Below, one piece after another: positions 1-4,710 of a stretch of DNA of 5,573 nucleotides. The position numbers and the translations under genes are program-made. The first letter of the stretch is position 1. Every line of letters starts with the position of its first letter. Below the pieces are notes generated by a model. That model saw nothing but the letters and a program-made list of their open reading frames with translations, was not told the origin of the DNA and made no database searches. The DNA is from Thermoanaerobaculia bacterium (GTDB lineage Bacteria; Acidobacteriota; Thermoanaerobaculia; Multivoradales; UBA5704): the NCBI GenBank assembly GCA_025937035.1, contig JAICSG010000308.1, positions 1-5,573 on the forward strand, read 5' to 3'.

Positions 1-468
1 GTCCTGGTGCGCGACCGGACCGGCGGCCGGGTCCGCGTGGGCCGCGACGGCCGGCCGGTCATCGACTACCGGCCGGACCGCGAGGCCCACGCCCATCTGC
101 GCCAGGGGGTAGCGGCGGCGGCGCGCCTCCACTGGGCCGCCGGCGCCCTGGAGCTGCTGGCCCTGCACAGCCGGCCGCACCAGCTCCGGCGCGGGGGAGG
201 CCAAGGGGCGGCGATCGACGCCTTCTGCGACCGCCTCGCCGCCAGCCCGCAGGACCGCAACCGCTCCCCCCTGTTCAGCGCCCACCAGTTGGGCACCTGC
301 CGCATGGGGAGCGGCCCGCGGGACGCGGTCTGCGACGAGAACGGCCAGGTCTTCGGCGTGCGCGGCCTCTACATCGGCGACGCCAGCGCCTTCCCGGCCT
401 CCTCCGGGATCAACCCGATGATCACCATCATGGCGCTCGCCCACCACACGGCCCAGCGGATCCGCTAG
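1..468 (+). CDS. GMC-family FAD-dependent oxidoreductase, C-terminal part (5' end outside the window)
   Basis: This is the last 155 codons of a flavoprotein; the FAD-binding N-terminal half lies left of the window and the frame is open to base 1. It matches the GMC oxidoreductase C-terminal domain. The segment SAHQLGTCRMG (about 277-309) carries the conserved His at 283-285. The closing segment GLYIGDASAFPASSGINP, followed by MITIMALAHH, carries the conserved Asn at 412-414. In the GMC family these two residues form the His/Asn active-site pair that takes a proton from an alcohol or sugar hydroxyl while hydride passes to FAD. Upstream, a stretch with the pattern RP-x(11)-H-x(10)-AA-x-L-x-x-AAGA resembles the long-chain alcohol oxidase-like branch, but the substrate cannot be read from this piece. 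The TAG stop overlaps the stop of the convergent DUF3237 gene. The family call is firm and the substrate is unknown. Confidence 0.93.
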   Translation, partial: VLVRDRTGGRVRVGRDGRPVIDYRPDREAHAHLRQGVAAAARLHWAAGALELLALHSRPHQLRRGGGQGAAIDAFCDRLAASPQDRNRSPLFSAHQLGTCRMGSGPRDAVCDENGQVFGVRGLYIGDASAFPASSGINPMITIMALAHHTAQRIR

Positions 469-923
469 AGGACGGCGTAGACCGTCTGGACCACCGTCCT
501 CGTCGTCAGCCGGCCGACGGTCACCGCCACGACGCGGTTCAGCCAGTCGAGCTCCGGGGCCGCCGTCTCGAAGAGCGGCGTCGTGCGGAAGTAATACTGG
601 GAAGGATCGATCTCCTCGCCCGCGCCGATGCGCTGGTAGATCTCGGGAGACATGTCCATGATCCCCCGGGAGATGACGTAGATGAGATGGCCGCCGTCGG
701 TGCGGAGCGCCAGCCGGACGTCGAGGAGCCGGGCGCCGTCCGGCCGCAGCAGCAGCCAGTCCCCCCCTCCCGGCAGGACCTCGCCCCGAAGCTTCGGGCC
801 CGCGAAGCTCCCGCCGCTGATCAGGCGGACCCGGCGGTCCCCGTTGGGCGTGGGGCCGACCACCTGGGGCGGCTCCAGATTCACGCTGATCTCGAACAGA
901 AGCTCGGTCCGCAATTCGGCCAT
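465..923 (-). CDS. DUF3237 (UPF0311) family protein
   Basis: This is a complete 152-residue protein, the usual full length of this single-domain family. The signature runs through the whole chain: VGPTPNGDRR (22-31), ISGGSFAGPKLRGEVLPGGG (35-54), DWLLLRPDG (55-63), LDVRLALRTDGGHLIYV (67-83), YYFRTTPLFET (110-120) and LDWLNRVVAV (125-134). All are conserved DUF3237 blocks. The biochemical role of the family is not established; it is a small, probably cytosolic beta-barrel-like protein, and there is no signal peptide or membrane segment. The ATG start is preceded by GGAGGA four bases upstream, which decides the start. The gene converges on the GMC oxidoreductase gene and is divergent from the metallophosphoesterase gene. 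A functional link with the oxidoreductase is possible but not shown by the sequence. Confidence 0.92.
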   Translation of the reverse strand: MAELRTELLFEISVNLEPPQVVGPTPNGDRRVRLISGGSFAGPKLRGEVLPGGGDWLLLRPDGARLLDVRLALRTDGGHLIYVISRGIMDMSPEIYQRIGAGEEIDPSQYYFRTTPLFETAAPELDWLNRVVAVTVGRLTTRTVVQTVYAVL

Positions 924-1011
924 GGTGTCCTCCGGAGCGCTCGGCGCGCGAGAGCCAGCCCCGCTACTGTAACAAGAGCCTTCCCTCCGCTAGAATCCCC
1001 GCCGATCGACC
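924..1011. promoter_or_regulatory. Divergent promoter region between the DUF3237 and metallophosphoesterase genes
   Basis: These 88 bases separate two divergent start codons, so both promoters should lie here. On the minus strand a TACAGT hexamer (plus-strand 966-971) could be a -10 box for the DUF3237 gene, with a leader of roughly 35 bases that includes the GGAGGA at 928-933. On the plus strand TAGAAT at 991-996 is a reasonable -10 box. It would start transcription only about 9 bases before the ATG at 1012, which fits the absence of a Shine-Dalgarno there. Neither has a good -35 match at the right spacing. The layout makes promoters likely; the exact boxes are inference. Confidence 0.4.
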
Positions 1012-1755
1012 ATGCGAGTCGCCGCCCTCTACGACATCCACGGGAACCTCCCCGCCCTGGAGGCGGTGCTGGCGGAGGTCCGCCGGGCCGATGTCGACCT
1101 CGTCGTGATCGGAGGGGACGTGCTACCGGGCCCGATGCCCCGCGAGACCCTCGACACCCTGCTGGACCTGGAGATCCCCGCCCGCTTCATCCTGGGCAAC
1201 GGCGAGACCGCGGTGCTCGCGGAGAAGGCCGGCGAGGAGGTCCCGCTCCCCGAGAAAGTCCGGGAGACCCTGCGCTGGACGGCGCGGCAGCTCCTGCCCG
1301 CGCACGAGACCTGGCTGGCGGAGTGGCCCAAGACCCTCCGCGTCGAGATTCCGGGCTTGAGCGATGTCCTCTTCTGCCACGCCACGCCACGCAGCGACAC
1401 CGAGATCTTCACCCGCCAGACGCCGGACGACCGCCTCGCCCCCGCCTTCGCGGGCGTCGACGCCCCCCTGGTCGTCTGCGGCCACACCCACATGCAGTTC
1501 GACCGCAAGGTGGGATCGATCCGGGTGGTCAACGCCGGCAGCGTGGGGATGCCCTTCGGCCGTCCCGGCGCCGACTGGCTCCTGCTGGGCCCCGGCGTCG
1601 AGCTCCGTCACACCGACTACGACCTCCGCCGCGCCGCCGCCCGCATCCGCGCCACCCGCTACCCCGAAGCCCAGGAATTCGCCGACCGCGACGTCCTCAG
1701 CCCCCGCTCCGAGGACGAGACCCTCGAGCTGTTCGCCAAAGCCGAGATGCGGTAG
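1012..1755 (+). CDS. Calcineurin-like metallophosphoesterase (YfcE/MJ0936-type)
   Basis: This 247-residue protein has the metallophosphoesterase metal-binding motifs in order: DIHGN at 8-12 (D8, H10), GGD at 34-36 (D36), GNGE at 62-65 (N63), CHATP at 122-126 (H123) and GHTH at 157-160 (H158, H160), then VVNAGSVGMP at 172-181. The set supports a two-metal site that hydrolyses a phosphoester; the natural substrate cannot be inferred. The classical GNH(D/E) histidine is Gly here. That is common in the YfcE/MJ0936 branch, so it is a subfamily trait rather than damage. There is no signal peptide or membrane segment, so it is probably cytosolic. The ATG lacks an obvious Shine-Dalgarno, and a TAGAAT box sits 16 bases upstream, suggesting a very short leader. 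Later in-frame starts would remove the essential D8/H10, so 1012 is preferred. The gene is monocistronic as far as visible. Confidence 0.93.
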   Translation: MRVAALYDIHGNLPALEAVLAEVRRADVDLVVIGGDVLPGPMPRETLDTLLDLEIPARFILGNGETAVLAEKAGEEVPLPEKVRETLRWTARQLLPAHETWLAEWPKTLRVEIPGLSDVLFCHATPRSDTEIFTRQTPDDRLAPAFAGVDAPLVVCGHTHMQFDRKVGSIRVVNAGSVGMPFGRPGADWLLLGPGVELRHTDYDLRRAAARIRATRYPEAQEFADRDVLSPRSEDETLELFAKAEMR

Positions 1756-1793
1756 GGCGGCCGGCCCGGCCCCGCTCGCCTTCCTGGCCTTCC

Positions 1794-1817
1794 AAAGATA
1801 TTTGTATTAGGCTATGG
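1794..1817 (+). promoter_or_regulatory. AT-rich putative promoter for the cysteine-rich peptide gene
   Basis: A short A/T-rich patch stands out in otherwise GC-rich sequence just before a strong ribosome binding site. TATTAG at 1805-1810 could be the -10 box, giving a leader of roughly 20-25 bases to the ATG at 1840. No convincing -35 box is seen at 16-18 bases upstream. The call rests on base composition and position, so confidence is low. Confidence 0.3.
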
Positions 1818-1827
1818 GCTCACCACG

Positions 1828-1834
1828 AAGGAGG
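1828..1834 (+). promoter_or_regulatory. Strong Shine-Dalgarno of the cysteine-rich peptide gene
   Basis: AAGGAGG lies five bases before the ATG at 1840, a near-ideal anti-16S match and spacing. It is the best ribosome binding site in the window and the main evidence that the 65-codon frame downstream is a real gene. Confidence 0.8.
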
Positions 1835-1839
1835 ACCCT

Positions 1840-2037
1840 ATGAATTTCTCCAAGCTCGCCCGCCTCGCCGGCCTCTCCCTCATCCTCGCCGTCACCGCCT
1901 TGCCGCTGTTCGCCGAGCGCCCCTGTAGCTGCTCCTTCTGCTCGCAGTCCAGCTCCACCACCGCCTGCAACTTCAACGGCACCCATACGACCTGTGGCGA
2001 CTTCCTCGCCGTAACCCTCTGCCAGCCCGTGGGCTAG
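1840..2037 (+). CDS. Small predicted secreted cysteine-rich peptide, family not recognised
   Basis: This 65-residue protein belongs to no family I recognise. The N-terminus looks like a Sec signal peptide: positive charges at K5 and R8, a hydrophobic core at about 9-24 (LAGLSLILAVTALPLF), and probable cleavage after A25 or A20. The mature part of about 40 residues has six cysteines (C29, C31, C34, C43, C52, C61) with the spacing C-x-C-x2-C-x8-C-x8-C-x8-C and many Ser/Thr. Three disulfides in the periplasm or outside the cell are plausible; metal binding through the CSCSFC cluster is an alternative. The start is fixed by AAGGAGG five bases upstream. It stands alone between the phosphoesterase gene and a repeat cluster. 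The reading frame, ribosome binding site and signal peptide together make it credible; the function is unknown. Confidence 0.72.
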   Translation: MNFSKLARLAGLSLILAVTALPLFAERPCSCSFCSQSSSTTACNFNGTHTTCGDFLAVTLCQPVG

Positions 2038-2350
2038 GCCGACCCCGGCGCGCGCCGGCCCAGATCCGGCGTGAGTCCTCCGCCCCGCGGGGCGAACGGC
2101 TCGCCCCGGATCTGGCGCGGTCCCGAATCCGGGGCGGACGGTCCGCCCCACGAGGCGAGCCAGTCGCCCCGCGAGGCGGGATCTCAAGACGTGGGGCGAG
2201 AGGCTCGCCCCGGATTTTGAGAGGCTCCAGATCCGGGGCAACTCCCCTGCCCCGCGAGGCGAGCCTCCCGCCCCGAAAGGCGCGTACCCAATCCGCGGGG
2301 CGAGCCTCTCACCTCGCGGGACGGAAGGCTCAAGATCCGGCGTGACCGGC
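2038..2350. repeat. Cluster of decayed GC-rich palindromic repeats
   Basis: This intergenic stretch is built from several related hairpins with a GGGGCG...CGCCCC core. I see a 14-base palindrome at 2045-2058; arms CCAGATCCGG (2060-2069) and CCGGATCTGG (2106-2115) enclosing CGCCCCGCGGGGCG (2081-2094) and a GGGGCGA/TCGCCCC hairpin (2089-2107); a 9-bp-arm palindrome at 2131-2149; an extended hairpin at 2182-2222; a shorter one at 2235-2253; and an imperfect unit near 2294-2325. The short phrase GCGAGGCGAGCC recurs. A 13-bp direct repeat AGATCCGGCGTGA brackets most of the cluster (2062-2074 and 2333-2345). The copies look like diverged members of one dispersed palindromic element. Open frames across it are composition artefacts. 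Confidence 0.75.
2182..2222. repeat. Best-preserved palindromic unit in the cluster
   Basis: The inner stem pairs GGGGCGAG (2193-2200) with CTCGCCCC (2204-2211) around an AGG loop. The outer arms TCTCAA (2182-2187) and TTGAGA (2217-2222) are also perfectly complementary, separated from the inner stem by five unpaired bases on each side. This symmetric structure suggests a once longer perfect palindrome. It carries no T-tract, so it is not a typical intrinsic terminator. Confidence 0.7.
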
Positions 2351-2533
2351 GCCCGCCGAAGGCCCTGGAAAGCCGGATAGCCTTCCCCCCAACGCTTTTC
2401 CCGCCTCGTCCGTATGCCTACAGGTGCCTCGATCCCACTCCGAGAGCAACCTCCCAACGAGGCCACAGGATCTTTGACATCTGACGGACCAGGAGCGCCG
2501 GCCTGCCCAGCCGTCTCCTGGCCTGCCTATACG
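2351..2533. other. Intergenic stretch without a recognisable gene
   Basis: I see no credible coding region, RNA gene or repeat here. A TTGACA hexamer at 2474-2479 matches the -35 consensus but has no partner -10 box 16-18 bases downstream. The sequence is less G/C-extreme than the repeat cluster to its left. Confidence 0.5.
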
Positions 2534-2564
2534 CCCATGGGCGGTTTACGGCGCCGCCCATGGG
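2534..2564. repeat. Perfect 11-bp inverted repeat upstream of the AlbA_2/ATPase gene
   Basis: CCCATGGGCGG (2534-2544) and CCGCCCATGGG (2554-2564) are exact reverse complements around a nine-base loop. The structure is about 190 bases before the start codon at 2755. A T6 run follows at 2584-2589, too far from the stem for a standard intrinsic terminator. An operator, an mRNA leader structure or a mobile-element scar are all possible. Confidence 0.65.
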
Positions 2565-2754
2565 TCCCGTCTATCGCGACTGCTTTTTTCTTGGATGTCC
2601 GGCCCTTTTTATCTCCAAGCGCTCCGGCCAAGGCTCACCCCGGCTCCTGTTTGGAGTATCCTCCCCAAGACAAGCCCCTGAGCCCCGCGCTCCGGCGAGC
2701 CGCTGCCTACGGCCACGCCACGGGGAAGCACCTCACCGGGAGGATTCGCCTGGT
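2565..2754 (+). other. Leader region of the AlbA_2/ATPase gene; open but not convincingly coding
   Basis: The reading frame of the downstream gene stays open back to an ATG at 2560, which lies inside the inverted repeat. The extra 65 residues are rich in Arg, Pro and Ser and look unlike the family, whose members begin close to the AlbA_2 motif. I see no ribosome binding site for that upstream ATG. I treat this as untranslated leader that probably holds the promoter, although I cannot place -35 and -10 boxes with confidence. Confidence 0.45.
2738..2744 (+). promoter_or_regulatory. Shine-Dalgarno that decides the start at 2755
   Basis: GGGAGGA lies ten bases before the ATG at 2755. The spacing is slightly long, but it is the only good anti-16S match near the point where family similarity begins. 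It supports 2755 rather than the upstream in-frame ATG at 2560. Confidence 0.6.
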
Positions 2755-4473
2755 ATGAAGGAGAACCAGCAGGTCGAGTGGAAGAGCACCTGGAGAGACG
2801 ACTACCTCCGGTGGATCTGCGGCTTCGCCAATGCGGAAGGTGGAAGGCTGATCATCGGACGCGATGACCGGGGCGTGGCCGTTGGCGTCAAAGATGCCAG
2901 GAGGCTCCTGGAGGAAATTCCCAACAAGGTGCGGGACATCCTCGGCATCATGGTGGGCGTGAATCTGCAGAAGGTCGAAGGCAAGGAGCTGGTTGAGGTT
3001 CGCGTCGAGCCTTATCCCAGCCCCATCAGCTACAAGGGCGAATACCACTACCGCAGCGGCAGCACCAAACAGGAGCTGAAGGGTGCGGCGCTGGAGCGGT
3101 TCCTCCTGAAGAAACGCGGGCGCCACTGGGATGACGCGCCGGAGCCCTCCTTCACCGTGCGGTCCTGCAGCGCCGCGGCCTTGAAGCTCTTCAAGCAGAG
3201 GGCTTCAGAAGCCGGGCGCATGGACCGGGCGGCGTTGCGGGACGGCCGGGAGATGGTTCTCGCCAACCTGGAGCTGATCGAAAAGCACGGCCTCAAACGC
3301 GCCGCCTGCCTGCTCTTCTCCGACCGCCCCGAGCAGTATGTGAGTGGCGCCTGGATCAAGATCGGCTACTTCGTGACGGATGACGACCTCCGCTATCAAG
3401 ACGAGATTCATGGGAACCTCTTCGAGCAGGTGGAGAAGACCCTCGATCTCCTGCACACGAAGTATCTCAAGGCATACATCAGCTATCAGGGCCTGCAACG
3501 GAGGGAGACCTTCCTGTTTCCCGACGCCGCTCTGCGCGAGGCTCTGCTCAACGCCGTGGTCCACAAGGACTACAGCAGCGGCATCCCCATCCAGATCAGC
3601 GTGTACGAGGACCGTATCGTCCTCTGGAATCCCGGCGACCTGCCGGACAGTTGGACGCTGGAAAAGCTGCTGGGCAAGCATCCGTCCTGCCCCTTCAATC
3701 CGTTGATCGCCAACGCCTTCTTCCGCGCCGGCTTCATCGAATCCTGGGGGCGTGGCATCGAGAAGATCCAGCGAGACTGCCGGGAGCACGGGATCGAGCC
3801 GCCGGTCTACGATTTCGGCATGGCGGGCCTGATGCTGACCTTCCGCGCCAACCCTGCCCAGTTTCAAGCTGCTCTGGAGCAGAGCCTGGAAGTCACCCCC
3901 CAAGTCACCCCCCAAGTCACCCCCCAAGTCACCCCCCAAGTCCAGCGCCTCCTGGCGGTGCTCCAGGGGGCCATGGGGAGAGACGAGCTCCAGGCGGCCC
4001 TCGATCTAAGCGATCGTAAATCCTTCCGTCTGTTCTACTTACAGCCCGCCCTCGCGGCGGGGCTTATCCATATGGCCATCCCGGACAGGCCCAACAGCCG
4101 GATGCAGCGCTATCACCGCACCCCGGCTGGCGAGGCCGCTCTGGAGCAGGTCACCCCCCAAGTCACCCCCCAAGTCACCCCCCAGGTCACCCCCCAAGTC
4201 GAGCGCCTCCGGGCGGTGCGCCAGGGGGCCATGGGGAGGGACGAGCTCCAGGCGGCTCTCGATCTGAGCGATCGAAAATCGTTCCGTCAGCTCTACCTGC
4301 TGCCCGCCCTGGAAGCGGGGCTTATCCACATGGCCACCCCTGACAGGCCCAACAGCCGGCTACAGCGCTATTACCTGACCCTGGCTGGCGAAGCCTACCT
4401 GGCGGCCCGCCCACAGGAGAGCGCTACCCGAAGGACGTCCGCACCCTCAACGAGCACCTCCAGAGCCTCTTGA
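2755..4473 (+). CDS. AlbA_2 (Schlafen-type) / GHKL-ATPase-like protein of the COG2865 class with duplicated C-terminal winged-helix domain
   Basis: The 572-residue protein has four parts. Residues about 5-120 are an AlbA_2/Schlafen-type domain: EWKS, then FANAEGGRLIIGRDDRG, then YHYRSGSTKQEL. Residues about 245-365 are the ATP-binding part typical of COG2865: ALREALLNAVVHKDY (259-273; E263 and N267 as N-box), VLWNPGDLP, and ESWGRGIEKI (329-338). Then come VTPQ repeats (380-396), a winged-helix-like domain (about 397-465), a second set of VTPQ repeats (466-482) and a second winged-helix copy (483-551). Family members are annotated as putative transcriptional regulators or ATP-binding proteins and often sit beside restriction-modification genes; the biochemical role is unsettled. 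A cytosolic, nucleic-acid-linked function is likely. The last ~20 residues (RPQESATRRT... to S572) are read out of frame over a RhuM remnant, so the native C-terminus is probably lost. Base composition looks less GC-extreme than the flanking genes, hinting at transfer. Confidence 0.87.
   Translation: MKENQQVEWKSTWRDDYLRWICGFANAEGGRLIIGRDDRGVAVGVKDARRLLEEIPNKVRDILGIMVGVNLQKVEGKELVEVRVEPYPSPISYKGEYHYRSGSTKQELKGAALERFLLKKRGRHWDDAPEPSFTVRSCSAAALKLFKQRASEAGRMDRAALRDGREMVLANLELIEKHGLKRAACLLFSDRPEQYVSGAWIKIGYFVTDDDLRYQDEIHGNLFEQVEKTLDLLHTKYLKAYISYQGLQRRETFLFPDAALREALLNAVVHKDYSSGIPIQISVYEDRIVLWNPGDLPDSWTLEKLLGKHPSCPFNPLIANAFFRAGFIESWGRGIEKIQRDCREHGIEPPVYDFGMAGLMLTFRANPAQFQAALEQSLEVTPQVTPQVTPQVTPQVQRLLAVLQGAMGRDELQAALDLSDRKSFRLFYLQPALAAGLIHMAIPDRPNSRMQRYHRTPAGEAALEQVTPQVTPQVTPQVTPQVERLRAVRQGAMGRDELQAALDLSDRKSFRQLYLLPALEAGLIHMATPDRPNSRLQRYYLTLAGEAYLAARPQESATRRTSAPSTSTSRAS
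3892..3942 (+). repeat. 12-bp minisatellite, first array (VTPQ x4)
   Basis: Four perfect copies of GTCACCCCCCAA plus a trailing GTC encode VTPQVTPQVTPQVTPQV. It forms a flexible linker between the ATPase part and the first winged-helix copy. Each unit is a multiple of three, so slippage would change linker length without breaking the frame. Confidence 0.92.
4150..4200 (+). repeat. 12-bp minisatellite, second array (VTPQ x4)
   Basis: Four copies of the same 12-mer plus GTC; the third unit ends in CAG instead of CAA, a silent change. It links the first and second winged-helix copies. The near-identity to the first array contrasts with the greater divergence of the domains they flank, pointing to homogenisation or recent slippage. 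Confidence 0.92.
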
Positions 4474-4616
4474 GGGAGGGGGCTCGATCGGGGGCAACGA
4501 TCCGGAAATTCCGGATAGCTCGGCGCGGGAACACGGAGATCCTTGTCTCATACCTTCATTCGCTTCTATACAGATGTTCTCATGGATGCGAAGAGGGTGG
4601 GGGTGGCACCTCGTAG
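4419..4616 (+). pseudogene. Remnant of a RhuM-family (virulence protein RhuM-like) gene
   Basis: In a frame different from the preceding gene the DNA reads ERYPKDVRTLNEHLQSLLRE (4419-4478), then GARSGATIRKFRIARRGNTE (4479-4538). This matches the N-terminal region of RhuM-family proteins, where a block of the type DVRT-x-x-EHL-x-x-(I/L)(F/Y)-x-x-GEL is followed by ATIRKFRI and a Gly-Asn-Arg-like stretch. Similarity fades after about 4541 and the frame stops at TAG 4614-4616. The N-terminal ~45 residues and the whole C-terminal bulk of the family are missing, and there is no start codon or ribosome binding site. Full-length RhuM proteins are around 300 residues or more, so this is a non-functional fragment. 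It begins where the second winged-helix copy ends, consistent with a deletion joining two genes. The family call rests on motif memory, not a search. Confidence 0.62.
4500..4516. repeat. Short perfect palindrome inside the RhuM remnant
   Basis: ATCCGGAA (4500-4507) and TTCCGGAT (4509-4516) are exact reverse complements around a single A. It overlaps the codons for the IRKFRI stretch of the remnant, so it may simply be coding coincidence. There is no T-tract after it. Confidence 0.4.
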
Positions 4617-4629
4617 GTAGCACCTTATT
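4602..4629 (+). terminator. Weak terminator-like hairpin downstream of the AlbA_2/ATPase locus
   Basis: GGTGGCACCT (4602-4611) and AGGTAGCACC (4615-4624) can pair at 8 of 10 positions around a CGT loop, followed by TTATTC. The stem has a two-base internal mismatch and the T-run is short, so termination here is only a possibility. Confidence 0.25.
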
Positions 4630-4634
4630 CCGCG

Positions 4635-4693
4635 AAAAACCTCGACTTCGAGTACGCCATAACGCAGAGAAGAGCCTGCAACGTCCCGTTGCA
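4635..4693 (-). terminator. Candidate terminator region for the Asp-box protein gene
   Basis: Downstream of the minus-strand stop there are two small hairpins. TGCAACG (4677-4683) pairs perfectly with CGTTGCA (4687-4693) around a TCC loop, about 18 bases past the stop. Further on, CTCGA and TCGAG (4641-4652) form a short stem that on the minus strand is followed by G and then T5 (plus-strand A-run 4635-4639). The second has the terminator layout but only a 4-5 bp stem. Confidence 0.3.
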
Positions 4694-4710
4694 AGCTTGC
4701 CGTCCCACCG

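Larger units (their letters stand above)
3892..4407 (+). repeat. Tandem 258-bp in-frame duplication (VTPQ linker plus winged-helix domain)
   Basis: Two consecutive 86-codon units, 3892-4149 and 4150-4407, each encode (VTPQ)4-V followed by the same 69-residue domain. By hand alignment 54 of 69 domain residues are identical, including GAMGRDELQAALDLSDRKSF and PDRPNSR. The exact codon-level period and lack of indels indicate one in-frame tandem duplication that later diverged by substitution. AALEQ precedes both units (before copy 1 with a four-residue insertion), which marks the probable junction. Confidence 0.9.

Noticed and set aside
687..1928. 413-codon plus-strand open frame
   Set aside because: It runs antisense to the DUF3237 gene and out of frame across the metallophosphoesterase gene. 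Its product is an Arg/Pro-rich low-complexity shadow typical of GC-rich DNA.
1807..2466. 219-codon minus-strand open frame across the repeat cluster
   Set aside because: It is antisense to the well-supported cysteine-rich gene and spans palindromic repeats. The Gly/Arg/Ala-rich product shows no family motif.
2474..2479. TTGACA as a -35 promoter box
   Set aside because: No TATAAT-like hexamer lies 16-18 bases downstream; the nearest TATAC at 2528 is far too distant.
2584..2589. T6 run as part of an intrinsic terminator with the hairpin at 2534-2564
   Set aside because: The run starts about 20 bases after the stem ends, too far for the standard terminator layout.
2560..2754. 65-residue N-terminal extension of the AlbA_2/ATPase protein from ATG 2560
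   Set aside because: The start codon is inside an inverted repeat with no ribosome binding site, the residues look non-coding, and family similarity begins at 2755.
3205..3939. 244-codon minus-strand open frame with a GGDL repeat
   Set aside because: The repeated GGDL is only the antisense reading of the VTPQ-encoding 12-mers; the plus-strand gene has clear domain motifs.
3892..4200. CRISPR-like spaced repeats
   Set aside because: The two repeat arrays are in-frame coding minisatellites inside one protein, and the sequence between them encodes a conserved domain.
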